Source: Streptosporangium roseum DSM 43021
GTDB taxonomy: Bacteria; Actinomycetota; Actinomycetes; Streptosporangiales; Streptosporangiaceae
Assembly: GCF_000024865.1 (NCBI RefSeq)
Contig: NC_013595.1
Location: 9,548,001 to 9,612,000 of the forward strand
Reading direction: 5' to 3'
DNA length: 64,000 nucleotides
The translations under genes and the position numbers were made by a program. Under the pieces are notes generated by a model. That model had not been told where the DNA came from, did not search any database, and saw only the letters and a list, made by a program, of their open reading frames with translations. The number at the start of each line of letters is the position of its first letter. Within the stretch, counting starts at the first letter, position 1. Shown here in pieces: positions 1 to 7,445 of the stretch.

Positions 1-1254
1 GATCGCGACACCGAACGAGCCGCCGATCAGGCGGAAGAAGGTCGCCCCCGAGGTGGCCACCCCGAGGTCCTCGAACCCGACGGCGTTCTGCACCACGATC
101 ACCAGCACCTGCATCACCAGGCCGATGCCCACGCCCAGCACGAGCAGGTAGACGCTGAGCCGGAGGGTGGAGATGTCCTCGTGGACGTGGGAGAGCAGGT
201 AGAGCCCGAGTGACACGATCGCGGTGCCGAGGATCGGGAAGACCTTGTATCTCCCGCTGCGCGTGATGATCTGCCCGCTGACGATCGAGGTCACCAGCAT
301 GCCGCCCATCATCGGCAGCAGGTGGATCCCGGACGCGGTGGGCGAGACGCCCTGGACGACCTGCAGGAACAGCGGCATGTAGGTGAGCGGGCCGAACATC
401 GCGAACCCCACGACGAAGCCGATCAGCGAGGCCACGTTGAAGACCCTCATCCTGAACAGGCGCGGCGGCAGCACCGGTTCCGCCGCCCGCTTCTCCGCCT
501 GCCACCAGAGCGCCAGCAGCGCCGCCGCGGCGACTCCCAGCCCGACGACGACCGGGTCGCCCCAGGGATAGGCGGTCCCGCCCCAGGTGGCCATCAGGAC
601 CAGGCAGGCGGCCCCGCCGCCGAGGAAGACCATGCCGAGGTAGTCGATGGTGTGCCGTGTCCGCTCCGTGCCGGACGGCAGCACCGAGGAGATCACGATC
701 AGCGCGAGGACGCCGATCGGCAGGTTGACGTAGAAGACCCAGTGCCAGGACAGGTGGTCGACGAAGAGACCGCCGAGCAGCGGCCCCGCGACGCTGGAGA
801 CCGCGAACACCGCGCCGAAGAACCCCTGGTATCTCCCCCGTTCCCGGACCGGCACGACGTCCCCGACGATCGCCTGGGCGAGCACCATGAGGCCGCCTCC
901 GCCCAGCCCTTGCAGGGCGCGGAAGCCGATGAGCTCTCCCATGTTCCGCGACAGGCCGCACAGCGCCGAGCCCGCCAGGAAGACGACGATCGCGGCCTGG
1001 AACAGGCTCTTCCTGCCGTACTGGTCACCCAGCTTGCCCCACAGGGGCGTCGAGACCGTCGAGGACAGGATGTAGGCGGTGACCACCCAGGACAGCTCCC
1101 CCAGGCCGCCCAGGTCACTGACGATCGTCGGCAGCGCGGTCGAGACGATCGTCTGGTCCAGCGCGGCGAGCAGCATGCCGAGCATGAGCGCGCCGATGAC
1201 GAGCCCCAAGCCTCCTGTGCGCCGCGCTTGCCGCCCGGACTGGTGGGCATCCAT
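1..1254 (-). CDS. DHA2-family (EmrB/QacA-like) MFS drug:proton efflux transporter, partial
   Basis: Integral membrane protein expected to export toxic compounds in exchange for protons. The reading frame opens at an ATG (1252-1254) in the start MDAHQSGRQARR and stays open to the window edge, so about 418 residues are present and the C-terminus is missing. The first membrane helix carries the DHA motif LDQTIVSTALPTIV. The loop GKLGDQYGRKSL matches MFS motif A, and SSVAGPLLGG matches motif C typical of antiporters. Family members usually have 14 helices and about 480-550 residues, so roughly the last quarter lies outside. It is divergent from the phosphorylase gene at 1402 across a 147-bp gap. 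No regulator gene is seen beside it, and the substrate cannot be told. Confidence 0.9.
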   Translation of the reverse strand, partial: MDAHQSGRQARRTGGLGLVIGALMLGMLLAALDQTIVSTALPTIVSDLGGLGELSWVVTAYILSSTVSTPLWGKLGDQYGRKSLFQAAIVVFLAGSALCGLSRNMGELIGFRALQGLGGGGLMVLAQAIVGDVVPVRERGRYQGFFGAVFAVSSVAGPLLGGLFVDHLSWHWVFYVNLPIGVLALIVISSVLPSGTERTRHTIDYLGMVFLGGGAACLVLMATWGGTAYPWGDPVVVGLGVAAAALLALWWQAEKRAAEPVLPPRLFRMRVFNVASLIGFVVGFAMFGPLTYMPLFLQVVQGVSPTASGIHLLPMMGGMLVTSIVSGQIITRSGRYKVFPILGTAIVSLGLYLLSHVHEDISTLRLSVYLLVLGVGIGLVMQVLVIVVQNAVGFEDLGVATSGATFFRLIGGSFGVAI

Positions 1255-1401
1255 CCGAACCCCCGATCGGTGTACGGCAGATCATACCCAGAGTGATCAG
1301 ACGACCACATTACGGACAGGGTTATCCACAGGGTCTGCGCCCTGTCCACAGGGCGTGGCCCCGCCCACCTCACGGGCCACGATGACGCTAATCTCAGCGC
1401 C

Positions 1402-2211
1402 ATGGTCACTCGCGCGGACATCGGAGTCATCGGCGGCTCGGGCTTCTACTCCCTGCTCGACGACGCTACGGAGATCGAGGTGGCGACCCCCTACGGTCCC
1501 CCCAGCGACGTCGTCACCGTCGGCAGGATCGGAGAGCGCCCGGTCGCCTTCCTGCCCCGCCACGGCCGCGACCACCGCTTCCCACCCCATCGCATCCCCT
1601 ACCGCGCCAACCTGTGGGCCCTGCGCTCCCTCGGCGTCCGCCAGGTTCTCGCCCCCAGCGCCGTCGGCTCCCTCCGTCCCGAGCTCGGCCCCGGCACCCT
1701 GGTCGTCCCGGACCAGCTCGTCGACCGCACCTCCGGCCGCGTGCAGACCTACTACGACACCGACGGCGTCGTCCACGTCGCCTTCGCCGACCCCTACTGC
1801 CCCGCCGGCCGGGCGGCGGCCGCGTCGACCGCCCGGTCCACCGGATGGGATCTGGCCGACAACGGCACGCTGGTGGTCATCGAAGGCCCCCGTTTCTCCA
1901 CCCGCGCCGAGTCCCGCTGGTTCACCGCCAACGGCTGGACGATCGTCGGCATGACCGGCTTCCCCGAATCCGTCCTCGCCCGCGAGCTGGCCATGTGTTA
2001 CACCTCACTGTCGCTGGTCACCGACCACGACGCCGGAGTCGAGGCCGGTGAGGGGGTCACCCACGAGGAGGTCCTCGCCTTCTTCGCCACCAACATCGCC
2101 CGCATGCGCTCCCTCGTCACCGACGTCGTCACCGCCCTGCCCCTCGACCGCGCCTGCCCCTGCGGCAACGCGCTGGACGGCATCAAACTCCCCTTCGACC
2201 TCCCCGAGTAG
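1402..2211 (+). CDS. mtnP: S-methyl-5'-thioadenosine / purine nucleoside phosphorylase family protein
   Basis: Soluble phosphorolytic enzyme of 269 residues, expected to split methylthioadenosine (or methylthioinosine) with phosphate in methionine salvage and polyamine by-product recycling. The PNP/MTAP fold is shown by IGGSGFYSLL near the N-terminus, the phosphate and substrate segment PRHGRDHRFPPHRIPYRAN, GPRFSTRAE around residue 161, and TGFPESVLARELAMCY followed by DHDAG, which contains the conserved purine-site Asp. The length is usual for the family. The ATG at 1402 starts directly at the conserved strand. Family members differ in adenosine versus inosine preference, and this cannot be decided from motifs alone. 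The gene appears monocistronic, followed by GC-rich palindromes. Confidence 0.88.
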   Translation: MVTRADIGVIGGSGFYSLLDDATEIEVATPYGPPSDVVTVGRIGERPVAFLPRHGRDHRFPPHRIPYRANLWALRSLGVRQVLAPSAVGSLRPELGPGTLVVPDQLVDRTSGRVQTYYDTDGVVHVAFADPYCPAGRAAAASTARSTGWDLADNGTLVVIEGPRFSTRAESRWFTANGWTIVGMTGFPESVLARELAMCYTSLSLVTDHDAGVEAGEGVTHEEVLAFFATNIARMRSLVTDVVTALPLDRACPCGNALDGIKLPFDLPE

Positions 2212-2271
2212 CCCCGACCTCCCGGCTTCTCCGGTCCGATCCGCCCTCCCGGCGGGACCGCCCCACCCCGC

Positions 2272-2316
2272 CCCGCCGTACGGCGGGCACCCGTCCCCGC
2301 CCCGCCGTACGGCGGG
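2272..2316. repeat. Two copies of a perfect 16-bp palindrome in a tandem 29-bp arrangement
   Basis: CCCGCCGTACGGCGGG occurs at 2272-2287 and again at 2301-2316, with similar C-rich spacer sequence. Each copy can fold into a strong hairpin. They lie 60 bp downstream of the phosphorylase stop and upstream of the SAF-domain gene. There is no T-tract, so they are not a classical terminator, but they may stall transcription or bind a protein. Confidence 0.6.
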
Positions 2317-2367
2317 CCCCCAGTCACGGGCTCCGCGCCGCCCGGCTCGCCCCTGATGGAGTCAGTC

Positions 2368-2973
2368 ATGCGCGCCCTCCGCCGCCTCCTCGGCCGCCGT
2401 CACCGCCTCATCGCCACCGCCGTCGCCGCCCTGGCGATGGCGTGCGCCCTCGTCGGACTGAAGCCGGACACCGCGTCGGTGACCGTTCTCGCCGCGGCCA
2501 GGGACCTTCCGAGCGGGGTGCTGGAGGCCGCCGACCTGAAGGCGGTGGCCCTGCGGCCCGACACCGTCCCCGACGGCGCCGTGAAGCCCGGCACGGCGAT
2601 CGCGGGGAGAGTCCTGGCCGGTCCCATGCGACGCGGAGAACCCCTGACGGACGCCCGCATCCTCGGCCCGAGCCTGCTGGCCGCCCACGGCCCCGGGACG
2701 GTCGCCACCCCGGTCCGCGTCGCCGATCCCGAGACCGCGCGCCTGCTGTCCCCCGGCGACGTCGTGGACGTCCTGGCCGCGCCCTCCACCTGGGAAGGCG
2801 CGGCCCCCGCCAGGACCGTGGCCGAAGACGTCACGGTCCTCACCACCCCGGACGGGGAGGCGGACCGGGGGGCGCTCCTCGTGCTGGCCACCACCTCGGA
2901 TCAGGCCGTCGAGCTGGCCTCGGCCCAGGCCGGCGGCCATCTGTCGATCACGATCAACCCTCACGGAAGGTAA
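2368..2973 (+). CDS. SAF-domain protein, CpaB/RcpC-like
   Basis: Protein of about 201 residues with a basic N-terminus (MRALRRLLGRRHR), one membrane helix or signal anchor, then a SAF domain (TVLAAARDLPSGVLEAADLKAVAL, followed by RVLAGPMRRGEPLT). The C-terminal half has the RcpC/CpaB-type segment ending in LSPGDVVDVLA and LVLATTSDQAVELASAQ. In known systems CpaB/RcpC helps assemble Flp/Tad pili. Here no tad gene is adjacent, so the role is unknown. I chose the ATG at 2368 because GGAG lies six bases upstream (2358-2361). An in-frame ATG at 2356 has no such site. Single SAF proteins beside mscL are familiar in actinomycetes, an observation from memory. Confidence 0.78.
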   Translation: MRALRRLLGRRHRLIATAVAALAMACALVGLKPDTASVTVLAAARDLPSGVLEAADLKAVALRPDTVPDGAVKPGTAIAGRVLAGPMRRGEPLTDARILGPSLLAAHGPGTVATPVRVADPETARLLSPGDVVDVLAAPSTWEGAAPARTVAEDVTVLTTPDGEADRGALLVLATTSDQAVELASAQAGGHLSITINPHGR

Positions 2974-3055
2974 GCGCCGCATTCCCGAGGGTAATAAGGT
3001 CCCGGTCACGTCGGACGCACCGGCGGTGACCGGAGGCACGGGGCGAGGAGTGGCC

Positions 3056-3460
3056 ATGTTGAGTGGGTTCAAGAAGTTCCTGATGCGCGGCAACGTGGTC
3101 GAGCTCGCCATCGCGGTGGTGATCGGCGCCGCCTTCACCGCCATCGTGAACTCGTTCGTCAAGGACGTCCTCACCCCGCTGATAGCGGCGATCGGCGGTC
3201 AGCCCGACTTCTCCGGGCTGACCCTGAGAATCGGAGCCGGCGAGATCAGGTACGGCCTCTTCCTCAACGCGCTGATCGCGTTCCTGATGGTGGCGGCCGT
3301 CATCTACTTCCTGGTCGTCCGCCCCTACGAGAGGATCTCCGCCCGGTTCGCCGCCCGGGAGGAAGCCACTCACCGGGAGTGCCCGGAGTGCCTCTCGGAG
3401 ATCCCCTCGGCAGCCGTCCGCTGCGCCCAGTGCACCGCGCAGGTCACCCCCGCGCTGTGA
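3056..3460 (+). CDS. mscL: Large-conductance mechanosensitive channel MscL
   Basis: Homopentameric membrane channel that opens under membrane tension to release solutes during hypo-osmotic shock. The protein has 134 residues. The N-terminal amphipathic helix and first pore helix read GFKKFLMRGNVVELAIAVV, followed by GAAFTAIVNSFVKDVLTPL, both hallmarks of MscL. The second helix is NALIAFLMVAAVIYFLVVRP. The cytoplasmic tail ends in a CPEC-x10-CAQC zinc-ribbon-like segment found in many actinobacterial MscL proteins. The ATG at 3056 follows a GAGGAG site; an upstream in-frame ATG would add a non-conserved leader. It is convergent with the peptidase gene that follows. Confidence 0.96.
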   Translation: MLSGFKKFLMRGNVVELAIAVVIGAAFTAIVNSFVKDVLTPLIAAIGGQPDFSGLTLRIGAGEIRYGLFLNALIAFLMVAAVIYFLVVRPYERISARFAAREEATHRECPECLSEIPSAAVRCAQCTAQVTPAL

Positions 3461-3500
3461 GGATGCCCGGACGCATCGACTCGCAGCGCCGTGAGGGCTG

Positions 3501-4820
3501 CTAGAGCAGAGAGCCCAGCTTCGGGTCATACTCCCAGTGCCAGGGCTCGAACGGACTGACATAGGCCCACTTCGGATGGAACCAGCCGAACTTCTTGCCG
3601 TTGGCCTCCAGCCAGTTGAACTGGGGCGACCGGAAACGCTCCACGCCCCCGCACAGGTCGACCGCGAGCCCCAGACCGTGGTTGCTACGGCCCGGGATGG
3701 CGGCGAAGCCGGGGCGCCGGTAGTAGACCGACTGCTGCTCGGCCAGGTTCCGGTAGCTGTCGGTCAGGCACATGGGCCTGCCGAACTGCCTCTTGTAGGC
3801 CTCGTTGAGGCTGATGAACGCCAGCGCCGCGTCCCCGCGCAGCTCGTTGCCCCGCTGCTGGAGCGGGCACAGATACGCCTTGGGGATCAGCCCGTTGGCG
3901 AACTCGTTCGCCGACAACGCCTTGGTCGGAGCACAGCCCGCCGCGGGCTGCCCGCCCTTGTCGACCTTCACGCCCAGTTTCACCAGAGCCTGGGTCAGCG
4001 ACTTCACGATCTTGTCCGAACGCGCCCTGAGCGTCTCGATCTCGGCGCCCATCTGTGCCTCCGACAGGAGGTTGCTCGCCCGCAGTTCCTGCGCCTCGGT
4101 GGCCAGCCGCTCGCGCTCGGCCTGCAGGCGCCCGCCCTCCTGGAGGATCTGATCCCGCTCGGCCACGAGCTGGGAGATGTCCGCCATGGCCCGCAAGGTC
4201 GAGGTGTTGGACGTGCCGGACAGGAAGGCGGCCACGTCGCTGCCCGCGGACTGCTGATAGAGCTGCCCGACGATGTCCGACAGCGGCTGCCGTACCTGGG
4301 CGAAGGCCTTCTCGGCGACCTGCAGCTCGCGCAGCTTGGCGGTGAGCTCCTTCTGCGAGGACTGGATCTTGGCCCGCCGCTGCTCCAGGGCCTTCGTCGC
4401 GCCTTCCAGGTCCTTGGACGCCTTCTCCGCCTCACGACGCAGCTCGGTGAGGTTCACGGGGTCGCGGAGCAGCCCGCTGGAACTCGCGGACCCAGGCGCC
4501 GCCCCGGCCAGGCCCGCCGACCCGTTGGGCGCCCCGGCCGGACTCACGGACTCGTGACGCGATCCGGCGAGAGCCACGGCCCCGCTACCCGATTCGGCAG
4601 GGCTCGCAGACCCGCTACCCGGCTCGGCGGGACTCGCGGACCCATTACGCAGCTCGGCAAGGCCCCCGGGCCCATTACGCAGCTCGGCAGGGCTCCCGGA
4701 CTCACGGGCGGCGACGGGCTGGACCTCCGCCGACGCCCGCTGCGCGGCAGCGGCCCCCGGCAAAAGGGAAGTCATGGTCGCGACAACGGCGATCAGACCC
4801 GCTGATCGACGAGGTGGCAC
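3501..4820 (-). CDS. Secreted M15-family (VanY-like) D-Ala-D-Ala carboxypeptidase with coiled coil and repeat-rich linker
   Basis: Exported cell-wall peptidase of 439 residues. A Sec signal peptide (MPPRRSAGLIAVVATMTSLL, cleavage near AAAAQ) leads into a low-complexity segment of about 90 residues built from imperfect repeats rich in Ser, Gly, Pro and Ala (SPAELRNG, SASPAEPGSG and variants). A long coiled coil (about residues 130-265) follows. The C-terminal domain is VanY: CLTDSYRNLAEQQ, the zinc motif SNHGLGLAVDLCG (H-x6-D) and the terminal WHWEYD holding the catalytic and zinc-binding residues. Family members trim pentapeptide stems. The coiled coil resembles those of peptidoglycan hydrolase regulators, so septal recruitment is possible but inferred. 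The start is the ATG at 4818-4820, giving an ideal signal peptide. Confidence 0.85.
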   Translation of the reverse strand: MPPRRSAGLIAVVATMTSLLPGAAAAQRASAEVQPVAARESGSPAELRNGPGGLAELRNGSASPAEPGSGSASPAESGSGAVALAGSRHESVSPAGAPNGSAGLAGAAPGSASSSGLLRDPVNLTELRREAEKASKDLEGATKALEQRRAKIQSSQKELTAKLRELQVAEKAFAQVRQPLSDIVGQLYQQSAGSDVAAFLSGTSNTSTLRAMADISQLVAERDQILQEGGRLQAERERLATEAQELRASNLLSEAQMGAEIETLRARSDKIVKSLTQALVKLGVKVDKGGQPAAGCAPTKALSANEFANGLIPKAYLCPLQQRGNELRGDAALAFISLNEAYKRQFGRPMCLTDSYRNLAEQQSVYYRRPGFAAIPGRSNHGLGLAVDLCGGVERFRSPQFNWLEANGKKFGWFHPKWAYVSPFEPWHWEYDPKLGSLL

Positions 4821-4948
4821 GTTCGACCCCTCCGTTTGCGAACTCGTGACCTGGGTCAGGCACGCACGCTACTACAGCTCGCTGAGTGTCCGGGCCAGAC
4901 TCCCCGCAGCCGATATGCGTCGAACACCCCATTTTGCGATCCCCTCCC

Positions 4949-5548
4949 TCATGCCTCTCGCCGTGCTTGCTCCTTACAGACCTCCCACAGCCAGGTCTCC
5001 CGCCACTCCCCCGGGCAGCCGAACCCGGCCTCCGTCCGCGGCGCCGGCTGCGGCGACGCCCGCCTCACCGGGGGCGGCTCAGACCGCCGGGGCACCACCT
5101 TCGCCGCAACCTCGGGGACGTCCACGGGAGCGACATCGGCCGCCGAACGGCGCACATCCGCCATGGCCGGGGGCGCCCAGCCCTCATACGCCCGCTCGGA
5201 TCCGGGAGACCCCTCGGATCCCGAAGACCCCTCGGATCCGGGAGACCCCTTGGAGGCAGGAGAACGCTCGGAGGCAGGAGAAGGGGAGGGAGGAGGCAGC
5301 AACGTCGGCTCGAAGAGCGCGTCCCGGGCGGGCGCCATCGCCGCGGGCGTCCCGGCACCCCCGCCTCCCCGAGACCCCAGCCCGGCGACAACTCCCTGGA
5401 CGACTCCGCCATACCCGGTAAGCTCAGCCACCAGGAGACCGCCCGCCAGAAGCGCGGGCGCCAGCATCGCCCCGCACAGCACCAACGGCCGCAGCGCGCG
5501 ATGCCCTCGGATCCGCTTCCGTCGCCGTTCGATCACGGAGCGTGACAC
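4949..5548 (-). CDS. Hypothetical membrane-anchored Ser/Pro/Gly-rich protein
   Basis: Protein of 199 residues not recognised by family. It has a strongly basic N-terminus (MSRSVIERRRKRIRGHR), one transmembrane helix (PLVLCGAMLAPALLAGGLLV) and a long external, probably unstructured region with short repeats (SPASERSPASKGSPGSEG and GSEGSPGSE). It ends with a compact segment containing two cysteines, CPGEWRETWLWEVC, which could form a disulfide. The arrangement fits a type II anchored surface protein. It is transcribed in the same direction as the VanY-like gene downstream with a 128-bp gap. The start at 5548 directly precedes the basic leader. Confidence 0.6.
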   Translation of the reverse strand: MSRSVIERRRKRIRGHRALRPLVLCGAMLAPALLAGGLLVAELTGYGGVVQGVVAGLGSRGGGGAGTPAAMAPARDALFEPTLLPPPSPSPASERSPASKGSPGSEGSSGSEGSPGSERAYEGWAPPAMADVRRSAADVAPVDVPEVAAKVVPRRSEPPPVRRASPQPAPRTEAGFGCPGEWRETWLWEVCKEQARREA

Positions 5549-5690
5549 TAGCTACGCCAAACCCGTGATCCTCGACCACTTGCCACCCTTTTACCGCAGC
5601 TCAGCGAAGCGATAACCCACCCACCGGCCCCCACTCACCCTCCGACCGCACACGCACTCGCCATTTTCGCTACTCTTACATGTAGCCCCT

Positions 5691-5763
5691 GCCTCCGTAG
5701 CTCAGGGGATAGAGCACCGCTCTCCTAAAGCGGGTGTCGCATGTTCGAATCATGCCGGGGGCA
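5691..5763 (+). tRNA. tRNA-Arg (anticodon CCU)
   Basis: A full cloverleaf can be drawn: acceptor GCCTCCG with CGGGGGC (one G-T pair), D-arm GCTC/GAGC, anticodon stem CCGCT/AGCGG with loop CTCCTAA giving anticodon CCT, and T-arm GCATG/CATGC around TTCGAAT. Discriminator base A at 5763; CCA is not encoded beyond C at 5764-5765. The gene serves as the integration site of the mobile element to its right: its 3' half is repeated at 40628-40675, so the present 3' end is probably element-derived. Confidence 0.95.
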
Positions 5764-5764
5764 C
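5717..5764. other. attL of the integrated element (48-bp identity with attR)
   Basis: The 48 bases from the anticodon stem to just past the discriminator base of tRNA-Arg are identical to 40628-40675. Identity stops abruptly at the left (5716 A versus 40627 G) and at the right (5765 C versus 40676 T). This is the expected product of site-specific tyrosine recombination into a tRNA 3' end. Confidence 0.9.
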
Positions 5765-6065
5765 CTAATTGACCTTGCTGTCTGCCGCGTGACCTGGGAG
5801 TTCTTCTCAGGTACGGCTTCCGCCGCGTGCAGCCGTAGGCCACCGAACGCAGCCCTGACTCACTGGTCACGGAATATGCGCGGGATGATCTTGGAGTCGT
5901 TCAGCCAGGTCACAGCGTCCAATCCGGCCAGCTCTCCCTGGCCCAACTCCCTGGGAACACGCTGTGACCTTGCGAGTTAACGGCGGAAACGTGAGAGCGG
6001 TGTACGCGGCGGCGGGATCAGCAAGGCGTGGTGGGGTGAGAGCATCGGCTCAACAATGATCGGGA
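5765..6065. promoter_or_regulatory. Left attachment arm: hairpin, repeated motif and 12-bp inverted repeat
   Basis: No gene is seen here. A hairpin with arms at 5792-5800 and 5804-5812 may end the tRNA transcript, though it lacks a T-tract. AATATGCGCGGGATGATCTT at 5873-5892 recurs as GATATACGCGGGATGATCTT at 40543-40562 near attR, and as GATATGCGCGGGATGG at 40785-40800. A perfect 12-bp inverted repeat, AGGTCACAGCGT at 5907-5918 and ACGCTGTGACCT at 5959-5970, brackets 40 bp. Repeats on both sides of the crossover site are typical of integrase or Xis arm-binding sites; the function here is inferred. Confidence 0.5.
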
Positions 6066-6455
6066 TCAGCCAGCGTCATAATCTGCCACCGGCCACGGCA
6101 CGGTGTAGTAGCGCTGCTCCTTCGCGCGTTGTATGAGGTGGACGAGTCGCTGGCCTCCAAGCACTTTCAGTGTGAAGAGCTCCGGACTCCCTTGGCGTAC
6201 GTTCTCGACGACATAGATATAGAAGTCGGGATTGCGCCGGGCTTCCTCGATTTGGCGGACCTCCAGCCATAGATCTGTTCCTCGGGCTGAACGGCCGTAC
6301 GCTTTCACTTCGATAGTGCGTGGTGGGCTGTCGACGTCCGCGGCAGCGCCCGTACCACGGGTGTCGCGCGCGAGACGGCCCTCCTCACGCTCTCTGGCAA
6401 TGACGTATTCGATGGCGGCCTGTTCGACCGCCCGGTTACTCACGATTTCAGGCAC
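6066..6455 (-). CDS. DUF3883-type protein (restriction-endonuclease-like fold)
   Basis: Protein of 129 residues resembling the DUF3883 domain found at the ends of restriction and helicase proteins. The core is RTIEVKAYGRSARGTDLWL, in which the E-V-K triad matches the E-x-K of the PD-(D/E)XK fold, followed by QIEEARRNPDFYIYVVEN. The helix at the N-terminus (AVEQAAIEYVIAREREEG) and the C-terminal WPVADYD complete the stand-alone form. A GTG start at 6453-6455 follows a GGAGAG site. It is the gene nearest attL, transcribed toward the tRNA. It may be an accessory defence or DNA-handling gene. Family assignment is from memory and no activity is shown. Confidence 0.65.
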   Translation of the reverse strand: MPEIVSNRAVEQAAIEYVIAREREEGRLARDTRGTGAAADVDSPPRTIEVKAYGRSARGTDLWLEVRQIEEARRNPDFYIYVVENVRQGSPELFTLKVLGGQRLVHLIQRAKEQRYYTVPWPVADYDAG

Positions 6456-6750
6456 TGTGCTCTCCGCATCGAGCTGTTGCAGGTCGCTGCTGCCGGCGTA
6501 GCAGTACAGCAGAACTCATCTCACCATCTACTTTCGAAATATCGCCGTGCTCAGTGGGCCTTTTTTAATCCTCGTATCCCGGACATCCTGAGCCCGGTCG
6601 GCAGGGGGCGGATCGGCTGGGACCGCAGGACGGTCTACCCGGTAGCGCTTCTTGCCTTGTCACAAAGGAGGTCAGCCCCCTGAGCTGCGGCGACAGATTA
6701 GAAAGGCTCGATAATCCCTTTTTGGCGTCGATAACCTGACCGTGACCACC

Positions 6751-7221
6751 TCAGCAGGGCCAGGTAGTCGCACTCACCTCGTAGGTATCCTCCGAATCCG
6801 GGTGAGACCAGACTTCGATGCTGACCTCTGCGCCTTCGACCTCCTTGACCATGCACCCTGGCTCGTCAGTGGAGCCCCCGGGATGAAGGAGCTTCCAGCC
6901 GTTGCGCAGGGCGAGGTCTCGGTAGAGAGACCCAATGTCCTTGGGCGACCCGTGCTGCCCCGGAAGGCGATAGGAGCGGCTGATGGTGGCATGGTGGTCG
7001 TCGGTGTCTGTGCATGAGCGGTCGGGCTCTCCGACTGGGGCAGCGTCCAGGACGTCGAACGACGCCAAGGCGGCTTCGATGTTGTCGTAGTACTCGCCAC
7101 AGACTCTCCGGTGCTCCCATATTTCGGAGATCAGAGGGGCAGCGGCGAGACCAGCCACCACCAAGAAACTCACAACCACCATCAACAAACAGCCGAGCAC
7201 CCTTTTCATGATCGAGACCAT
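6751..7221 (-). CDS. Hypothetical protein with N-terminal membrane anchor
   Basis: Protein of 156 residues, family not recognised. It opens with MVSIMKRVLGCLLMVVVSFL, a positively charged start and a strong hydrophobic helix continuing to about residue 30. This reads as a signal peptide or single anchor. The exported part has four cysteines (VCGEYY, RSCTDT, PGCMVK and the C-terminal WPC), which could form disulfides. The start at 7221 is preferred because GAGG lies five bases upstream; the frame is open further upstream without good signals. It sits between the DUF3883 gene and the integrase gene and has no evident operon partner. Confidence 0.55.
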   Translation of the reverse strand: MVSIMKRVLGCLLMVVVSFLVVAGLAAAPLISEIWEHRRVCGEYYDNIEAALASFDVLDAAPVGEPDRSCTDTDDHHATISRSYRLPGQHGSPKDIGSLYRDLALRNGWKLLHPGGSTDEPGCMVKEVEGAEVSIEVWSHPDSEDTYEVSATTWPC

Positions 7222-7445
7222 AGCGGCCTCAGCGCCGTTGCGTAATGAATCTTTTCGCCCCCGGGCGGCAGTCTGTCCGGTCACATCATGATCACAGGTG
7301 CGGCGTTTGCCGAATGACGCAAAGAAGCTCCTGATAGACGGGGCGATGAGAATGAAAAAGGCTCAGCGGCCGAGTTGCAGGGGTCACCAAGGTCGAAAAG
7401 CAAGAAGCCCCGGACTCGCCAGGGCCTCTCCATGGTGCTTCTCGA

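Noticed and set aside
322..1296. A 324-codon plus-strand frame
   Set aside because: It is antisense to the transporter, rich in Asp, Arg, Gln and His, with no domain. Long antisense frames are expected in GC-rich genes.
699..1430. A 243-codon minus-strand frame overlapping the transporter start
   Set aside because: It is a shadow. The frame beginning at 1254 carries all MFS motifs, while this one is Arg/Ser-rich and has none.
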